Part shown: positions 25,566 through 33,566 of the stretch, one piece after another
How positions within the stretch are numbered: the stretch's first letter is position 1
Layout of the letters: the number at the start of each line of letters is the position of its first letter
Source of the DNA: an uncultured Oscillospiraceae bacterium
GTDB lineage: Bacteria > Bacillota > Clostridia > Oscillospirales > Oscillospiraceae
NCBI GenBank assembly: GCA_910578505.1
Contig: CAJTPV010000023.1
Span: 1-48,642, forward strand
DNA length: 48,642 nt
Direction: 5' to 3'
The notes under the pieces: model-generated
Database searches by the model: none
What the model saw: the letters and a program-made list of their open reading frames with translations, nothing else
Told to the model about the DNA's origin: nothing
Made by a program: the position numbers and the translations under genes

Positions 25566-27074
25566 ATGAACAAGACACCAACCACTTTGATCATTATGGA
25601 CGGCTTTGGCCTGCGCGGCAGCACGGAGGGCAACGCCGTGGTCCACGCGAAGACCCCTGTGCTGGATAAGCTCTTCGCCGAGTGCGCCAACACCACCCTC
25701 TCCGCCTCCGGGCTGGACGTGGGCCTCCCCGACGGGCAGATGGGCAACAGCGAGGTGGGGCACACCAACATCGGCGGCGGCCGTGTGGTCTTCCAGGACC
25801 TGCCCCGCATCACCCGCTCCATTGAGGACGGCAGCTTTTTTGCGAACCCGGCCTACTGCGCCGCCATGGACGCCTGTAAGGAGAAGGGCAGCAATCTGCA
25901 CCTGTACGGCCTGCTCTCCGACGGCGGCGTCCACTCCCACAACACCCACCTCTGGGCCCTGCTGAAGATGGCCAAGGACAGAGGGCTGGAGCGGGTCTAT
26001 ATCCACGCCTTTCTGGATGGCCGCGATGTGTCCCCCACCAGCGGCAAGGGCTTTGTGGCGGAAACGGTGGAAAAGTGCAGAGAGATCGGTGTGGGCAAGA
26101 TCGCCACGGTGATGGGCCGCTATTACGCCATGGACCGCGACAAGCGCTGGGAGCGGGTGGAGCAGGCCTATGACGCCATGGTCTACGGCCAGGGCATCCA
26201 GGAGCGGGACCCGGTGGAGGCGGTGGCCAAGTCCTACGCCCAGGGCGTGACGGATGAGTTCGTGGAGCCTGTGGTCTGCGACAGCGAGGGCGTGATCTCC
26301 GACAACGACAGCATCATCTTCTACAACTTCCGCCCCGACCGGGCGAGAGAGATCACCCGTGTCTTTGTGGACCCGGCCTTTGACGGCTTCAAGCGGGAAT
26401 TCTTCCCGCTGACCTACGTGTGTACCACGGAGTACGACGCGACGATGCCCAATGTGCAGGTGGCCTATCCCCGGAACCTGGTGAAGAACGGCCTGGGCGA
26501 GTACCTGAGCAAGATGGGCATGACCCAGCTGCGGATCGCCGAGACGGAGAAGTACGCCCATGTGACCTTCTTCTTCAACGGCGGCTCGGAGGAGGTATTT
26601 CCCGGCGAGGACCGGGTGCTGGTGCCGTCTCCGAAGGTGGCGACCTATGACCTGCAGCCGGAGATGAGCGCGGTGGAGGTGACGGATCAGTGCGTGGAGC
26701 GGATCGAGTCCGGCGCGTATGACGTGATCATCCTGAACTTCGCCAACTGCGACATGGTGGGCCACACCGGCGTGTACGAGGCCGCCGTGAAGGCGGTGGA
26801 GACGGTGGACACCTGCGTGGGCCGGGTCGTGGAGGCCACCCGGGCCATGGGCGGCATCGCCATGGTGACGGCGGACCACGGGAACGCGGAGGAGATGCGC
26901 AAGGAGGACGGTTCCCCGATGACCGCGCATACGACGAATCTGGTGCCGTTCATTCTGGTCGGCGCGGACGCAAAGCTCCATCCGGGCAGGCTGGCGGATA
27001 TTTCCCCCACCATTCTGGATATCATGGGCCTGGAGTGCCCGCCGGAAATGGACGGGAAGAGCCTGATCGAGTGA
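25566..27074 (+). CDS. gpmI: 2,3-bisphosphoglycerate-independent phosphoglycerate mutase
   Basis: Manganese-dependent mutase turning 3-phosphoglycerate into 2-phosphoglycerate. The 502-residue length is typical. IIMDGFGLR near residue 12 gives metal ligands, GNSEVGHTNIGGGR holds the catalytic Ser near 61, FLDGRDVSPTSG lies near 150, NFRPDRARE near 258, and NCDMVGHTG and TADHGNAEEM complete the second metal site. It closes the pgk-tpiA-gpmI cluster and is followed by a good terminator. Confidence 0.98.
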   Translation: MNKTPTTLIIMDGFGLRGSTEGNAVVHAKTPVLDKLFAECANTTLSASGLDVGLPDGQMGNSEVGHTNIGGGRVVFQDLPRITRSIEDGSFFANPAYCAAMDACKEKGSNLHLYGLLSDGGVHSHNTHLWALLKMAKDRGLERVYIHAFLDGRDVSPTSGKGFVAETVEKCREIGVGKIATVMGRYYAMDRDKRWERVEQAYDAMVYGQGIQERDPVEAVAKSYAQGVTDEFVEPVVCDSEGVISDNDSIIFYNFRPDRAREITRVFVDPAFDGFKREFFPLTYVCTTEYDATMPNVQVAYPRNLVKNGLGEYLSKMGMTQLRIAETEKYAHVTFFFNGGSEEVFPGEDRVLVPSPKVATYDLQPEMSAVEVTDQCVERIESGAYDVIILNFANCDMVGHTGVYEAAVKAVETVDTCVGRVVEATRAMGGIAMVTADHGNAEEMRKEDGSPMTAHTTNLVPFILVGADAKLHPGRLADISPTILDIMGLECPPEMDGKSLIE

Positions 27075-27098
27075 TGCTGTAGGCGCACGGTACCGGCA

Positions 27099-27139
27099 AA
27101 GCTGCTCCAGTCAGGCAGAACACTTGACTGGGGCAGTTT
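27099..27139 (+). terminator. Intrinsic terminator after gpmI
   Basis: AAGCTGCTCCAGTCA (27099-27113) pairs with TGACTGGGGCAGTTT (27125-27139), a 15-bp stem with two wobble pairs, followed by TTTCTTCTT. Confidence 0.8.
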
Positions 27140-27185
27140 CTTCTTGTCTCCTTCGGAGCGGACCGAAAATACAGGAGGATGCTCT

Positions 27186-28088
27186 ATGAAAAAATTTCTC
27201 GCACTCATTTTGGCGCTCATGCTCTTGACCGCCAACGCAAGCGCCATTGACCTCTATGTGGATTTCGGGCGGCTGGACGCCCAGACGCCGCCAACGGTGG
27301 TCGATGGCCGGACGATGGTCCCTGTCCGTGCGATTTTTGAGGCCCTTGGCGCGGCGGTTGACTGGGATGCCGCCGCAAAAACGGCGACGGGAACCACCGC
27401 CGAGACGACCGTTGTGATGCAGATCGACAGTCAGACCGCATATGTCAACGGCGAGGCAAAGACGCTGGACGTTCCCGCCCAGCTGCTCAACGGCAGCACC
27501 ATGGTCCCCGCCCGGTTCATTTCCGAAGCATTGGGCTGTGAGGTCACCTGGTACCAGCCGACACAGACAGCCGCCGTGATGTATCAGCTGAACGGCCGCC
27601 AGTTCTATGCCGCTGACGGCGAGGGCCTCTACCACTTTGATGCTGCGTGTCAGGGGAGATCTTACCGCCAGGCCGCTCTTGCAGAAGTGGTGGGGCGGAG
27701 TCTTCTGCCCTGTCCGGCGTGTATCCCCGCCGATATTGCGGTCATGCACGCCAACACCCCCGCGCCGGAACCCGATCCCTCCCCTGCCGAAACTCCCGCT
27801 GAAAAGGAGACGGCAGCGCCCGAAGCCGCGCAGGCTCCCGGCAGTACCGGCAGCAGCGGCGCAGGGGGCGGTTCCGTCGGAACTGGCAACAACTTCAACA
27901 CCTATGATAATGCGTCCCAGCAGGATACCACCGCCTCCTATGTGTTGAATAAGAACAGCAAAAAATTCCACTATCCGTCCTGCCGTTCGGTGAAAAAGAT
28001 CGCCCCCAAAAATTACGCGACGTCGAGCAGTGCACGGGATGTGCTGATTTCCCAGGGCTACAGTCCCTGTAAAATCTGTAATCCATAG
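27186..28088 (+). CDS. Secreted copper-amine-oxidase-N (stalk) domain protein with two Cys zinc-ribbon-like modules
   Basis: A 300-residue secreted protein. Start ATG at 27186 follows AGGAGG and gives a signal peptide ending ANASA. A copper amine oxidase N-like domain spans about residues 25-135 (TVVDGRTMVPVRAIFEALGA and a repeat NGSTMVPARFISEALG). Next comes YHFDAAC...PCPAC (about 145-180), a degenerate Cys module, then a Pro/Ala/Gly linker. The C-terminal module has FHYPSC...PCKIC (about 258-298), a four-Cys fold also found on ComEC-like and thermonuclease proteins. Wall binding and metal binding are inferred. It stands alone between two terminators. Confidence 0.85.
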   Translation: MKKFLALILALMLLTANASAIDLYVDFGRLDAQTPPTVVDGRTMVPVRAIFEALGAAVDWDAAAKTATGTTAETTVVMQIDSQTAYVNGEAKTLDVPAQLLNGSTMVPARFISEALGCEVTWYQPTQTAAVMYQLNGRQFYAADGEGLYHFDAACQGRSYRQAALAEVVGRSLLPCPACIPADIAVMHANTPAPEPDPSPAETPAEKETAAPEAAQAPGSTGSSGAGGGSVGTGNNFNTYDNASQQDTTASYVLNKNSKKFHYPSCRSVKKIAPKNYATSSSARDVLISQGYSPCKICNP

Positions 28089-28105
28089 GCAAGGCCGCGG
28101 ATGGG

Positions 28106-28156
28106 AGCAGGCTGTCGTCCCTTCAAAATTCTTCAGGGAGCGGCAGCCTGCTTTTT
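28106..28156. terminator. Intrinsic terminator between convergent genes
   Basis: AGCAGGCTG (28106-28114) pairs with CAGCCTGCT (28144-28152), extended by inner pairing of CGTCCCT with AGGGAGCG. A T-run follows at 28152-28156. Confidence 0.75.
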
Positions 28157-28219
28157 GCTCCCCTGTTTCGCTGCCCGGCGCAGGGCGATCGCTGTTCCAC
28201 AGGCTCCTGCCCAATGGAC

Positions 28220-29386
28220 TCAGGACTTTGCGGCGCAGGGGGAAAAGCGGCGGATGCGCTGGAGCGCCTGCCTGAGCGCCTCCTCGGAGTTGGCGTAGGC
28301 GAGGCGCACATAGCCCTCCCCGCAGCTGCCGAAGCTGCTGCCGGGGATGACCACCACATGCTGCTGCTCCAGAAGGCGCTCACAAAATTCCAGCGAGGTC
28401 AGGCCGGTCCCCCGAATGTTGGGAAACGCATAGAAGGCCCCGTCCGGCCTCCGGCAGGCAATGCCGGGGATGGCGTTCAGCCCCTCCAGCAGCAAATCCC
28501 GTCTGGCCTCATATACCGCCCGCATCTGCCGGACATTCGGCATATGGCGGAACGCATATGCCGCCGCCGCCTGTCCCGCCGCGGGGGCGCAGGAGACCAT
28601 GTTTTCCTGCAGCACCGTCATTTTTCGGATGATCTCCCTGGGCCCCGCCGCGAAGCCCACACGCCACCCGGTCATGGCGAAGGTCTTGGAGGTGCTGTTG
28701 ACGATCACGGTGCGCTCCGCCATTTCCGGGATGGCCCCGATGCTGTGGAACCGCGCGCCGCCATAGAGCAGCTCGCAGTAGACCTCGTCGGAGAGCACCA
28801 GCAGGTCGTGGCGGCAGGCGATGCTGCCGATCGCCGCCAGCTCCTCCTCCGTCAGAACCATGCCGGTGGGATTGTTGGGCGAGTTGAGGATCAGGAGCTT
28901 TGTCCGGTCCGTGATGCGCCGCTCCAGCTCCTCCGGCTGGAGACGAAAATCCCGCTCCTCATATACCGGGACCCGCACCGGAACGCCGCCGGCCAGCCGG
29001 ATCTGGGCGGCGTAGTTGACCCACTGGGGGTCCTGGATCAGCACCTCGCTGCCGGGGTCCACCAGGCATTGCAGCGCGGCAAAAACCGCCCCCATGCCGC
29101 CGCAGGTGATGATGATCTCCTCCGCCGGGTCCCGCCGGACCCCGTACCGCGCCAGATAGTCCGCCGCCGCCTCACGGGCCTCCGGCAGGCCCGCGTTGGG
29201 GGTATAATGGGTATATCCATCCCGCAGCGCCCTCTCCGCCGCCTCGATGATTTCCGGCGGCGTCGGGAAGTCCGGCTCGCCGATCCCCAGATGGATCGCG
29301 TCCGGATACTGGGCCGCCTTGTCAAAAAACGCCCGGATACCGCCCTGGGTCATTTCCGCCGCCCGTTTGCTCAGTCTCTGCTTCAT
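28220..29386 (-). CDS. Class I/II PLP-dependent aminotransferase
   Basis: A 388-residue fold-type I aminotransferase. The start is ATG at 29386 (MKQRLSKRAAEM) with GGAGG seven bases upstream. LGIGEPDFPTP near residue 33, LNSPNNPTG near 170, SDEVYCELLY near 200 and the PLP lysine in NSTSKTFAMTGWRVGF near 230 are diagnostic. Family members act on aspartate, aromatic amino acids or alanine; the exact substrate cannot be told. It is divergent from the Gfo/Idh gene at 29490, about 100 bases apart, so shared control is possible. Confidence 0.92.
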   Translation of the reverse strand: MKQRLSKRAAEMTQGGIRAFFDKAAQYPDAIHLGIGEPDFPTPPEIIEAAERALRDGYTHYTPNAGLPEAREAAADYLARYGVRRDPAEEIIITCGGMGAVFAALQCLVDPGSEVLIQDPQWVNYAAQIRLAGGVPVRVPVYEERDFRLQPEELERRITDRTKLLILNSPNNPTGMVLTEEELAAIGSIACRHDLLVLSDEVYCELLYGGARFHSIGAIPEMAERTVIVNSTSKTFAMTGWRVGFAAGPREIIRKMTVLQENMVSCAPAAGQAAAAYAFRHMPNVRQMRAVYEARRDLLLEGLNAIPGIACRRPDGAFYAFPNIRGTGLTSLEFCERLLEQQHVVVIPGSSFGSCGEGYVRLAYANSEEALRQALQRIRRFSPCAAKS

Positions 29387-29489
29387 GTCCGATCCTCCAT
29401 CCGTTTTTTCGCAATTTTCGTTTGTACCGATGAGAAACACCCGCCACTTCCTGTTCCGCAGCGCAAGTGGCCGCAGAAAGGAGCGCAGC

Positions 29490-30497
29490 ATGATTCACGC
29501 CGCCCTGATTGGGGCAGGTTATATTGCCCAAAACCACATTGACGCCTTTGCCCGTCTCCCCAACGCGCAGATTTCCGCGCTGATCTGCCGCACACGGGAG
29601 CGGGGGGAGGAGACCGCCCGCAGAATCGGTCCCCACTGCCGCTGGTATCCGTCGCTGGAGGCCGCCCGGGCCGGAGGGCCCCTGCAGGCGGCGGATATCT
29701 GTACCCCCAGCGATCTGCATGAACCGCTTGTCCTGGAGGCGGCCCGCGCCGGCTGCCACATCCTGTGCGAAAAGCCCGCCGCCCTCACCCTGGCGTCCTT
29801 TGAGCGCATGGACGCCGCCTGTGCCTCCAACGGCGTCCGCTGGATGACCGGGCAGGTCCTCCGCTGGTGGCCGGAGTACCGCGCCGTCGCCGATTGGATC
29901 CGCCAGGGCCGGCTGGGGGCGCTCCATATGGTCAGCCTGAAGCGGCTGGCCCGGCATCCCGCCTGGTCTGACTGGCACCGGGACCCGGCCCGCTCCGGCG
30001 GCGCGCTGTTCGACCTGGCCATCCATGACTACGACTATTTGTATAGCCTCTTCGGCCTCCCCCGCCAGGTCTGCGCCGCCGGCTGGAAAAGCCCCTCCGG
30101 CTGCTGGAATCACATCGCCGCGGTCTTCACCTGGGACAGCGGCGTCCGCGCCGTCTGCGAGACCTCCATGGAGATGACCGGCCCCTTCCCCTTTTCGGTG
30201 GAGTGCCGGGCCAGCGGGGATAGAGGCACCCTGGCATATACATCCGGCTCCGGTCAGAATCTCCATGATTTTGCCGCCGCCGCCCCGCTCCTCTGGTATC
30301 CCGAGGGCGCCCAGACCCCCTCGGCGCTTCCTGTCCCGCAGGCGGACATGTTCCGGGAGGAAATCGCGGCATTTCTCACCGCGCTGGCAGAGGGTACACC
30401 TATGCCGGTCCCGCCGGAGCAGACGCGGGCGGTCCTGCAGCTGGCCTGCGCCGTGGGCCGCTCCCTGGAGAGCGGCCTGCCCGTCACCATATCGTAA
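29490..30497 (+). CDS. Gfo/Idh/MocA family oxidoreductase
   Basis: A 335-residue NAD(P)-dependent dehydrogenase of sugar or polyol type. The start at 29490 (MIHAALIGAGYIAQNH) is chosen from AAAGGAG six bases upstream. The Rossmann motif is GAGYIA near residue 9, and the EKPAA motif typical of the family is near residue 93. The later AIHDYDYLYSLFG segment holds the usual catalytic His-Asp region. Substrate is unknown. It stands alone, divergent from the aminotransferase and convergent with the GATase1-like gene. A second family member lies at 32517. Confidence 0.9.
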   Translation: MIHAALIGAGYIAQNHIDAFARLPNAQISALICRTRERGEETARRIGPHCRWYPSLEAARAGGPLQAADICTPSDLHEPLVLEAARAGCHILCEKPAALTLASFERMDAACASNGVRWMTGQVLRWWPEYRAVADWIRQGRLGALHMVSLKRLARHPAWSDWHRDPARSGGALFDLAIHDYDYLYSLFGLPRQVCAAGWKSPSGCWNHIAAVFTWDSGVRAVCETSMEMTGPFPFSVECRASGDRGTLAYTSGSGQNLHDFAAAAPLLWYPEGAQTPSALPVPQADMFREEIAAFLTALAEGTPMPVPPEQTRAVLQLACAVGRSLESGLPVTIS

Positions 30498-30500
30498 AGT

Positions 30501-30535
30501 AGCGGCAGGGAGGACAGACCGTCCTCCCTGCCGCT
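30501..30535. terminator. Strong hairpin between convergent genes
   Basis: A perfect 15-bp stem (AGCGGCAGGGAGGAC with its inverse) around a five-base loop, lying four bases past one stop and four before the other. No T-run follows on the plus strand; the A-rich CGTAAAGT on the left gives a weak T-run for the leftward reading. Confidence 0.6.
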
Positions 30536-30538
30536 TGC

Positions 30539-31312
30539 TCAGGTCTGTCCGCCCAGCCAGCGGATGAGCTGGACCCAGAACTGTCCGTAGTACTCCCAGG
30601 GCTGAAAATACTCGGCCCAGTGGGGGGAGCAGTCGGTGGCAAAGGCGGCGGAGCGCCCCTGCCCATACGCCCAGGTGACCAGCAGAGGGGCCTCGATCTC
30701 ATCATCGCCGATGGTGGCAAGCACCTGCGCCCCCTCCTTCGGCAGGATCTTGTTGAAGCCCTCAAATACGGGACACTCATCCCAGGGAATGCCCTTGAGA
30801 ATGGGGTGGTCGGGGTCGGAGACCTTTGCCTTCACGCCTGCCGGCACCTCCACCCGGTCGTCCGCGCCCTTCAGGCAGTTGACCGGCAGCGCCTCCTCCA
30901 CGGGGGTGTCATAATAGGCGCCGGTTCCGAAGCGACCGCTGAAGGAGGACCAGCCGCCGATCATCAGCAGTCCCCCGCCGTTGCGGCAGTAGTTGCGGAT
31001 GGCGCGGAGCCGGTCGGTGCGGGGCAGGGGCGTCCCGGCGATCCAGAAGGGGTGGAGCGAGAGCACCTCCGCCTCACAGTCGCTGATAATAATGGCGTCA
31101 TAGGCCGCCAGCTCCTCCTCCGTGCGGGGGAACTCACCGATGGCCTGGTCGTTGGTGAGGTGTTTGACTTCGATACCAGCGCCGGTCAGCGCATCGATCA
31201 ATGGCTGCCCCCAGATGTGGTGGGAGACTCCTTTGACCTCCAGATTAAAGGGGGACGCAACAAAAAGAGGGCCAATCTTGGTACAGGCATCGCCGGCATA
31301 CAGAACTTTCAT
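30539..31312 (-). CDS. GATase1-like (PF07090-type) putative glutamine amidotransferase
   Basis: A 257-residue protein starting at MKVLYAGDACTKIGPLFV with GAGGA upstream; an open frame to 31372 lacks support. It matches the cytoplasmic 'putative glutamine amidotransferase' group (DUF1355), which has a class I amidotransferase-like fold: YDAIIISDCEAEVL, GGGLLMIGGWSSFSGRFG and the C-terminal PLLVTWAYGQGRSAAFATDC. The usual nucleophile Cys of true amidotransferases is not placed with confidence. Such proteins often sit in sugar catabolism loci. It has its own promoter next to the YheO-type regulator gene and may belong to the same regulon. Confidence 0.8.
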   Translation of the reverse strand: MKVLYAGDACTKIGPLFVASPFNLEVKGVSHHIWGQPLIDALTGAGIEVKHLTNDQAIGEFPRTEEELAAYDAIIISDCEAEVLSLHPFWIAGTPLPRTDRLRAIRNYCRNGGGLLMIGGWSSFSGRFGTGAYYDTPVEEALPVNCLKGADDRVEVPAGVKAKVSDPDHPILKGIPWDECPVFEGFNKILPKEGAQVLATIGDDEIEAPLLVTWAYGQGRSAAFATDCSPHWAEYFQPWEYYGQFWVQLIRWLGGQT

Positions 31313-31362
31313 GGTGGGTTCCTCCTCAAAAAGATGGTGTGAGACGGGGCTCACTGGAGGAC

Positions 31363-31391
31363 AGTATAGCATCCCCCCGGCGGGATGTCAA
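31363..31391 (-). promoter_or_regulatory. Sigma-A promoter for the GATase1-like gene
   Basis: Leftward TTGACA (31386-31391), 17-base spacer, TATACT (31363-31368), about 50 bases before the ATG. Confidence 0.85.
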
Positions 31392-31405
31392 ACAAAAAAT
31401 TTATT

Positions 31406-31424
31406 TTAGTACAAAAGATACTAA
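31406..31424. promoter_or_regulatory. Dyad TTAGTA-N7-TACTAA upstream of a promoter (candidate operator)
   Basis: A perfect six-base inverted repeat in an A/T-rich stretch, 15 bases upstream of the -35 box at 31386-31391. The position suits an activator or regulator site. Which regulator binds is unknown; the neighbouring YheO-type protein is the obvious candidate. Confidence 0.45.
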
Positions 31425-31478
31425 TATTCTTTTTACAGAAAAAAGATATCCATTTCCTTTTCGCGGGAAATTATATCA

Positions 31479-31532
31479 CGAAGCAGACCGGACACCTGGC
31501 GGCGTATGCCTGCAGGGATCCGGTCTGCTTCG
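31479..31532 (-). terminator. Long hairpin just after the YheO-type regulator gene
   Basis: CGAAGCAGACCGGA (31479-31492) pairs perfectly with its inverse at 31519-31532, with an inner CCTG/CAGG stem. It starts one base past the regulator stop. A clean T-run is missing, though A/T-rich sequence follows. Confidence 0.6.
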
Positions 31533-31533
31533 T

Positions 31534-32166
31534 TCAGGATTCGCTGTTTTTTCGGGAGTCGTCCAGGTAGGCGTAAAAAGAATTGCGGGACACATCGAGG
31601 GCGGCGCACACCCGCTCCACAGACCGCTTGACCAAAAAGGCGCCGTGGTTGTCCAGATAGCGGATCGCCTCGATTTTTTCCCGCCGGGACATGCGGAAGC
31701 CTGGCTTTCCGATATAGGAGATGGTGTCGTTGATGATGGACTCCAGCACATCGCTGATATCATTGGAAAAGCACTCGTTTTCCTCCTTGCCGATATTCAG
31801 CTGTGCATCCAGCATATTCCGCATACAGAGCATGTCGCTGACGTCCAGATTGATGCACAGAGAGGAAACGATGGTCCCGTTCTCGTCCCGAAAATACGCG
31901 GAAGTGGTTTTGAGCGTGCGCCCGTCCTTGGTATGCGTCATATAGGTGCTGGAGTTGCTGTCGGGAGACAGCTCCTTCAGAGCCTTCAGCCCGGCGTTGG
32001 TCCCTGGGCCGCCCACCGTGCGGTTGGTAATGTGCCCGTTGGCAATGGCAACGATGGTGTGGTCATAGTCCTTCGTCAGGTCGTGGAAGACCACCTCGCA
32101 GGATGGGCCGAATTGATTTGCGATGCTGTCACAGAGCAGCTGGATATCTTTCAGAGTAAAGTTCAA
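31534..32166 (-). CDS. YheO-type PAS/HTH transcriptional regulator
   Basis: A 210-residue regulator. Residues 1 to about 120 form the YheO-like PAS domain (CEVVFHDLTKDYDHTIVAIA, then AYFRDENGTIVSSLCINLD). The last 60 residues form the matching helix-turn-helix (EKIEAIRYLDNHGAFLVK, SVERVCAALDVSRNSFYAYL). It uses a TTG start at 32166 with GGGGAGAG upstream; an ATG nine bases earlier is in another frame. It is divergent from the ABC/catabolic operon at 32517, with a dyad over its own promoter, so autoregulation and control of the operon are likely. The PAS pocket presumably senses a pathway intermediate. Confidence 0.88.
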   Translation of the reverse strand: MNFTLKDIQLLCDSIANQFGPSCEVVFHDLTKDYDHTIVAIANGHITNRTVGGPGTNAGLKALKELSPDSNSSTYMTHTKDGRTLKTTSAYFRDENGTIVSSLCINLDVSDMLCMRNMLDAQLNIGKEENECFSNDISDVLESIINDTISYIGKPGFRMSRREKIEAIRYLDNHGAFLVKRSVERVCAALDVSRNSFYAYLDDSRKNSES

Positions 32167-32190
32167 GTGTCATCTCTCCCCTGCTGGTTA

Positions 32191-32230
32191 ATGTCGAGGA
32201 CATTCTATCATATCGAAATTGTGTTGTCAA
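32191..32230 (-). promoter_or_regulatory. Promoter of the YheO-type regulator with ATGTC-GAG-GACAT dyad at its start site
   Basis: Leftward TTGACA (32225-32230), 17-base spacer, TAGAAT (32202-32207). The dyad ATGTC-N3-GACAT at 32191-32203 overlaps the -10 edge and start site, an ideal place for autorepression. This is part of the 350-base intergenic region 32167-32516, which otherwise holds A/T-rich sequence with no gene. Confidence 0.7.
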
Positions 32231-32410
32231 TTTCTGCATGAATGATTCCCCAAAAACGGCAAAAACTACAGAAAGCACCACGCATTTCTGACCGAAATTT
32301 GCTAAAACAGCACACATTGTCATAATGGAAAAATTTTGACCCTGAAATTGTGCATTTATACAAAAGTGAGATATTTTGTACTTACTTGGTATAAAAAATA
32401 TAAAATTCTA

Positions 32411-32439
32411 TTGCAAGGAAAAGGAGGACGTGTTATAAT
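32411..32439 (+). promoter_or_regulatory. Promoter of the ABC/catabolic operon
   Basis: TTGCAA (32411-32416), 17-base spacer, TATAAT (32434-32439). Transcription would start near 32446, about 70 bases before the first gene. Confidence 0.75.
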
Positions 32440-32458
32440 GCACATAGTCAAACGGACA

Positions 32459-32479
32459 TTATCCAACATATACGGATAA
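32459..32479 (+). promoter_or_regulatory. Dyad TTATCC-N9-GGATAA in the operon leader (candidate operator)
   Basis: A perfect six-base inverted repeat about 13 bases past the inferred start site, a roadblock-type operator position. GGACAT just before it resembles a half of the dyad at the regulator promoter. Confidence 0.5.
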
Positions 32480-32516
32480 AAACACCAAAATGCGAAAAGA
32501 TACGGGAGGAAAACGT

Positions 32517-33515
32517 ATGAAAAAGTTAAGGGTAGGCGTCATCGGCCTGGGATTTATCGGTGGACTGCACGCCCGGATTTGGGCGGAGAGCGATATCGCG
32601 GAGCTTGCCGCGGTGGCGGATGTCAACGGCGAGGCCGCGGCCAGGGCGGCGGCGCAGTACGGCTGCGCGAGCTACACAGACTATCATGAGCTGCTGCAGG
32701 ACCCGGATATCGACGCGGTGGACATCTGCGTGCCGGAGGATTTCCACGTCGCCCCGGCAGTGGCGGCGGCGGTCGCCAAGAAGGCGATCCTGCTGGAAAA
32801 ACCGATCGCAAAGACGGCAGCGGAGGCGGAGGAGATCCAAAAAGCTGCGCAGGACAACGGCGTGCGGCTGATGATCGCCCACATTCTGAAATTTGACCCC
32901 CGGTATGTCCAGCTCAGCGAGGCCATTCGCTCCGGGCACCTGGGGGAAATCTCCACGCTGGCCCTGAAGCGGACCAACTCCCAGGCCACGCCCAAGCGGC
33001 TGAGGGGAAAGGTCTCCTTCTTTTACTATATGGGCATCCACGATATCGAGTGGATGCTGGACTATAACCGGGCGGCCAGGCCTGTGCGGGTCTACTGCCA
33101 GGCCAGCTCTGTGGCCCTGAAGGGGCTGGATACGGACGCGGCGTTCCTGACGGTGACCTTTGACAACGGCTCTGTGGGCACGCTGGAGCTGAACTGGGCC
33201 TTCCCGGAGAACGGCATCTGCGGCTTTATGACGGCGGTGGAGGCCGTGGGGACAAAGGCGGCGGCCATGCTGAACGTGGACAACCAGGGGCTTCTGATTG
33301 CGGACGAGGCCAGCGTGGAGCTGCCGGACGCCCTCCACTGGCCGGTCTACAACGGACAGCTGCAGGGGGACCTGAAGGAGGAGCTGAACCACTTCGCCCG
33401 GGCCACCCTCAGCGGCGAGGCCTATCTGGTGGATACGGACAACGCCATCGCGGCGGTCAGAGTTGTGGAGGCGGCTATGGAGTCGATTCGGACGGGTATG
33501 CCGGTGCAGCTGTAA
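32517..33515 (+). CDS. Gfo/Idh/MocA family oxidoreductase, first gene of the catabolic operon
   Basis: A 332-residue NAD(P)-dependent dehydrogenase. Start at 32517 follows GGGAGG. The Rossmann loop is GVIGLGFIGGLHAR near residue 7, LLEKPIAKT near 92, and the catalytic region MGIHDIEWMLDYN is near 172. Members act on hydroxyl groups of sugars, inositols or amino sugars. As the first gene downstream of the promoter, ahead of an importer, it probably performs an early oxidation of the imported compound. The closest relatives would be myo-inositol 2-dehydrogenase-like proteins, but the substrate is not predictable. Confidence 0.9.
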   Translation: MKKLRVGVIGLGFIGGLHARIWAESDIAELAAVADVNGEAAARAAAQYGCASYTDYHELLQDPDIDAVDICVPEDFHVAPAVAAAVAKKAILLEKPIAKTAAEAEEIQKAAQDNGVRLMIAHILKFDPRYVQLSEAIRSGHLGEISTLALKRTNSQATPKRLRGKVSFFYYMGIHDIEWMLDYNRAARPVRVYCQASSVALKGLDTDAAFLTVTFDNGSVGTLELNWAFPENGICGFMTAVEAVGTKAAAMLNVDNQGLLIADEASVELPDALHWPVYNGQLQGDLKEELNHFARATLSGEAYLVDTDNAIAAVRVVEAAMESIRTGMPVQL

Positions 33516-33566
33516 ATGCGGCGGCGGAGAATGGAGGCAGAGCTTGAGACGAAAGGATAGGAGTAC

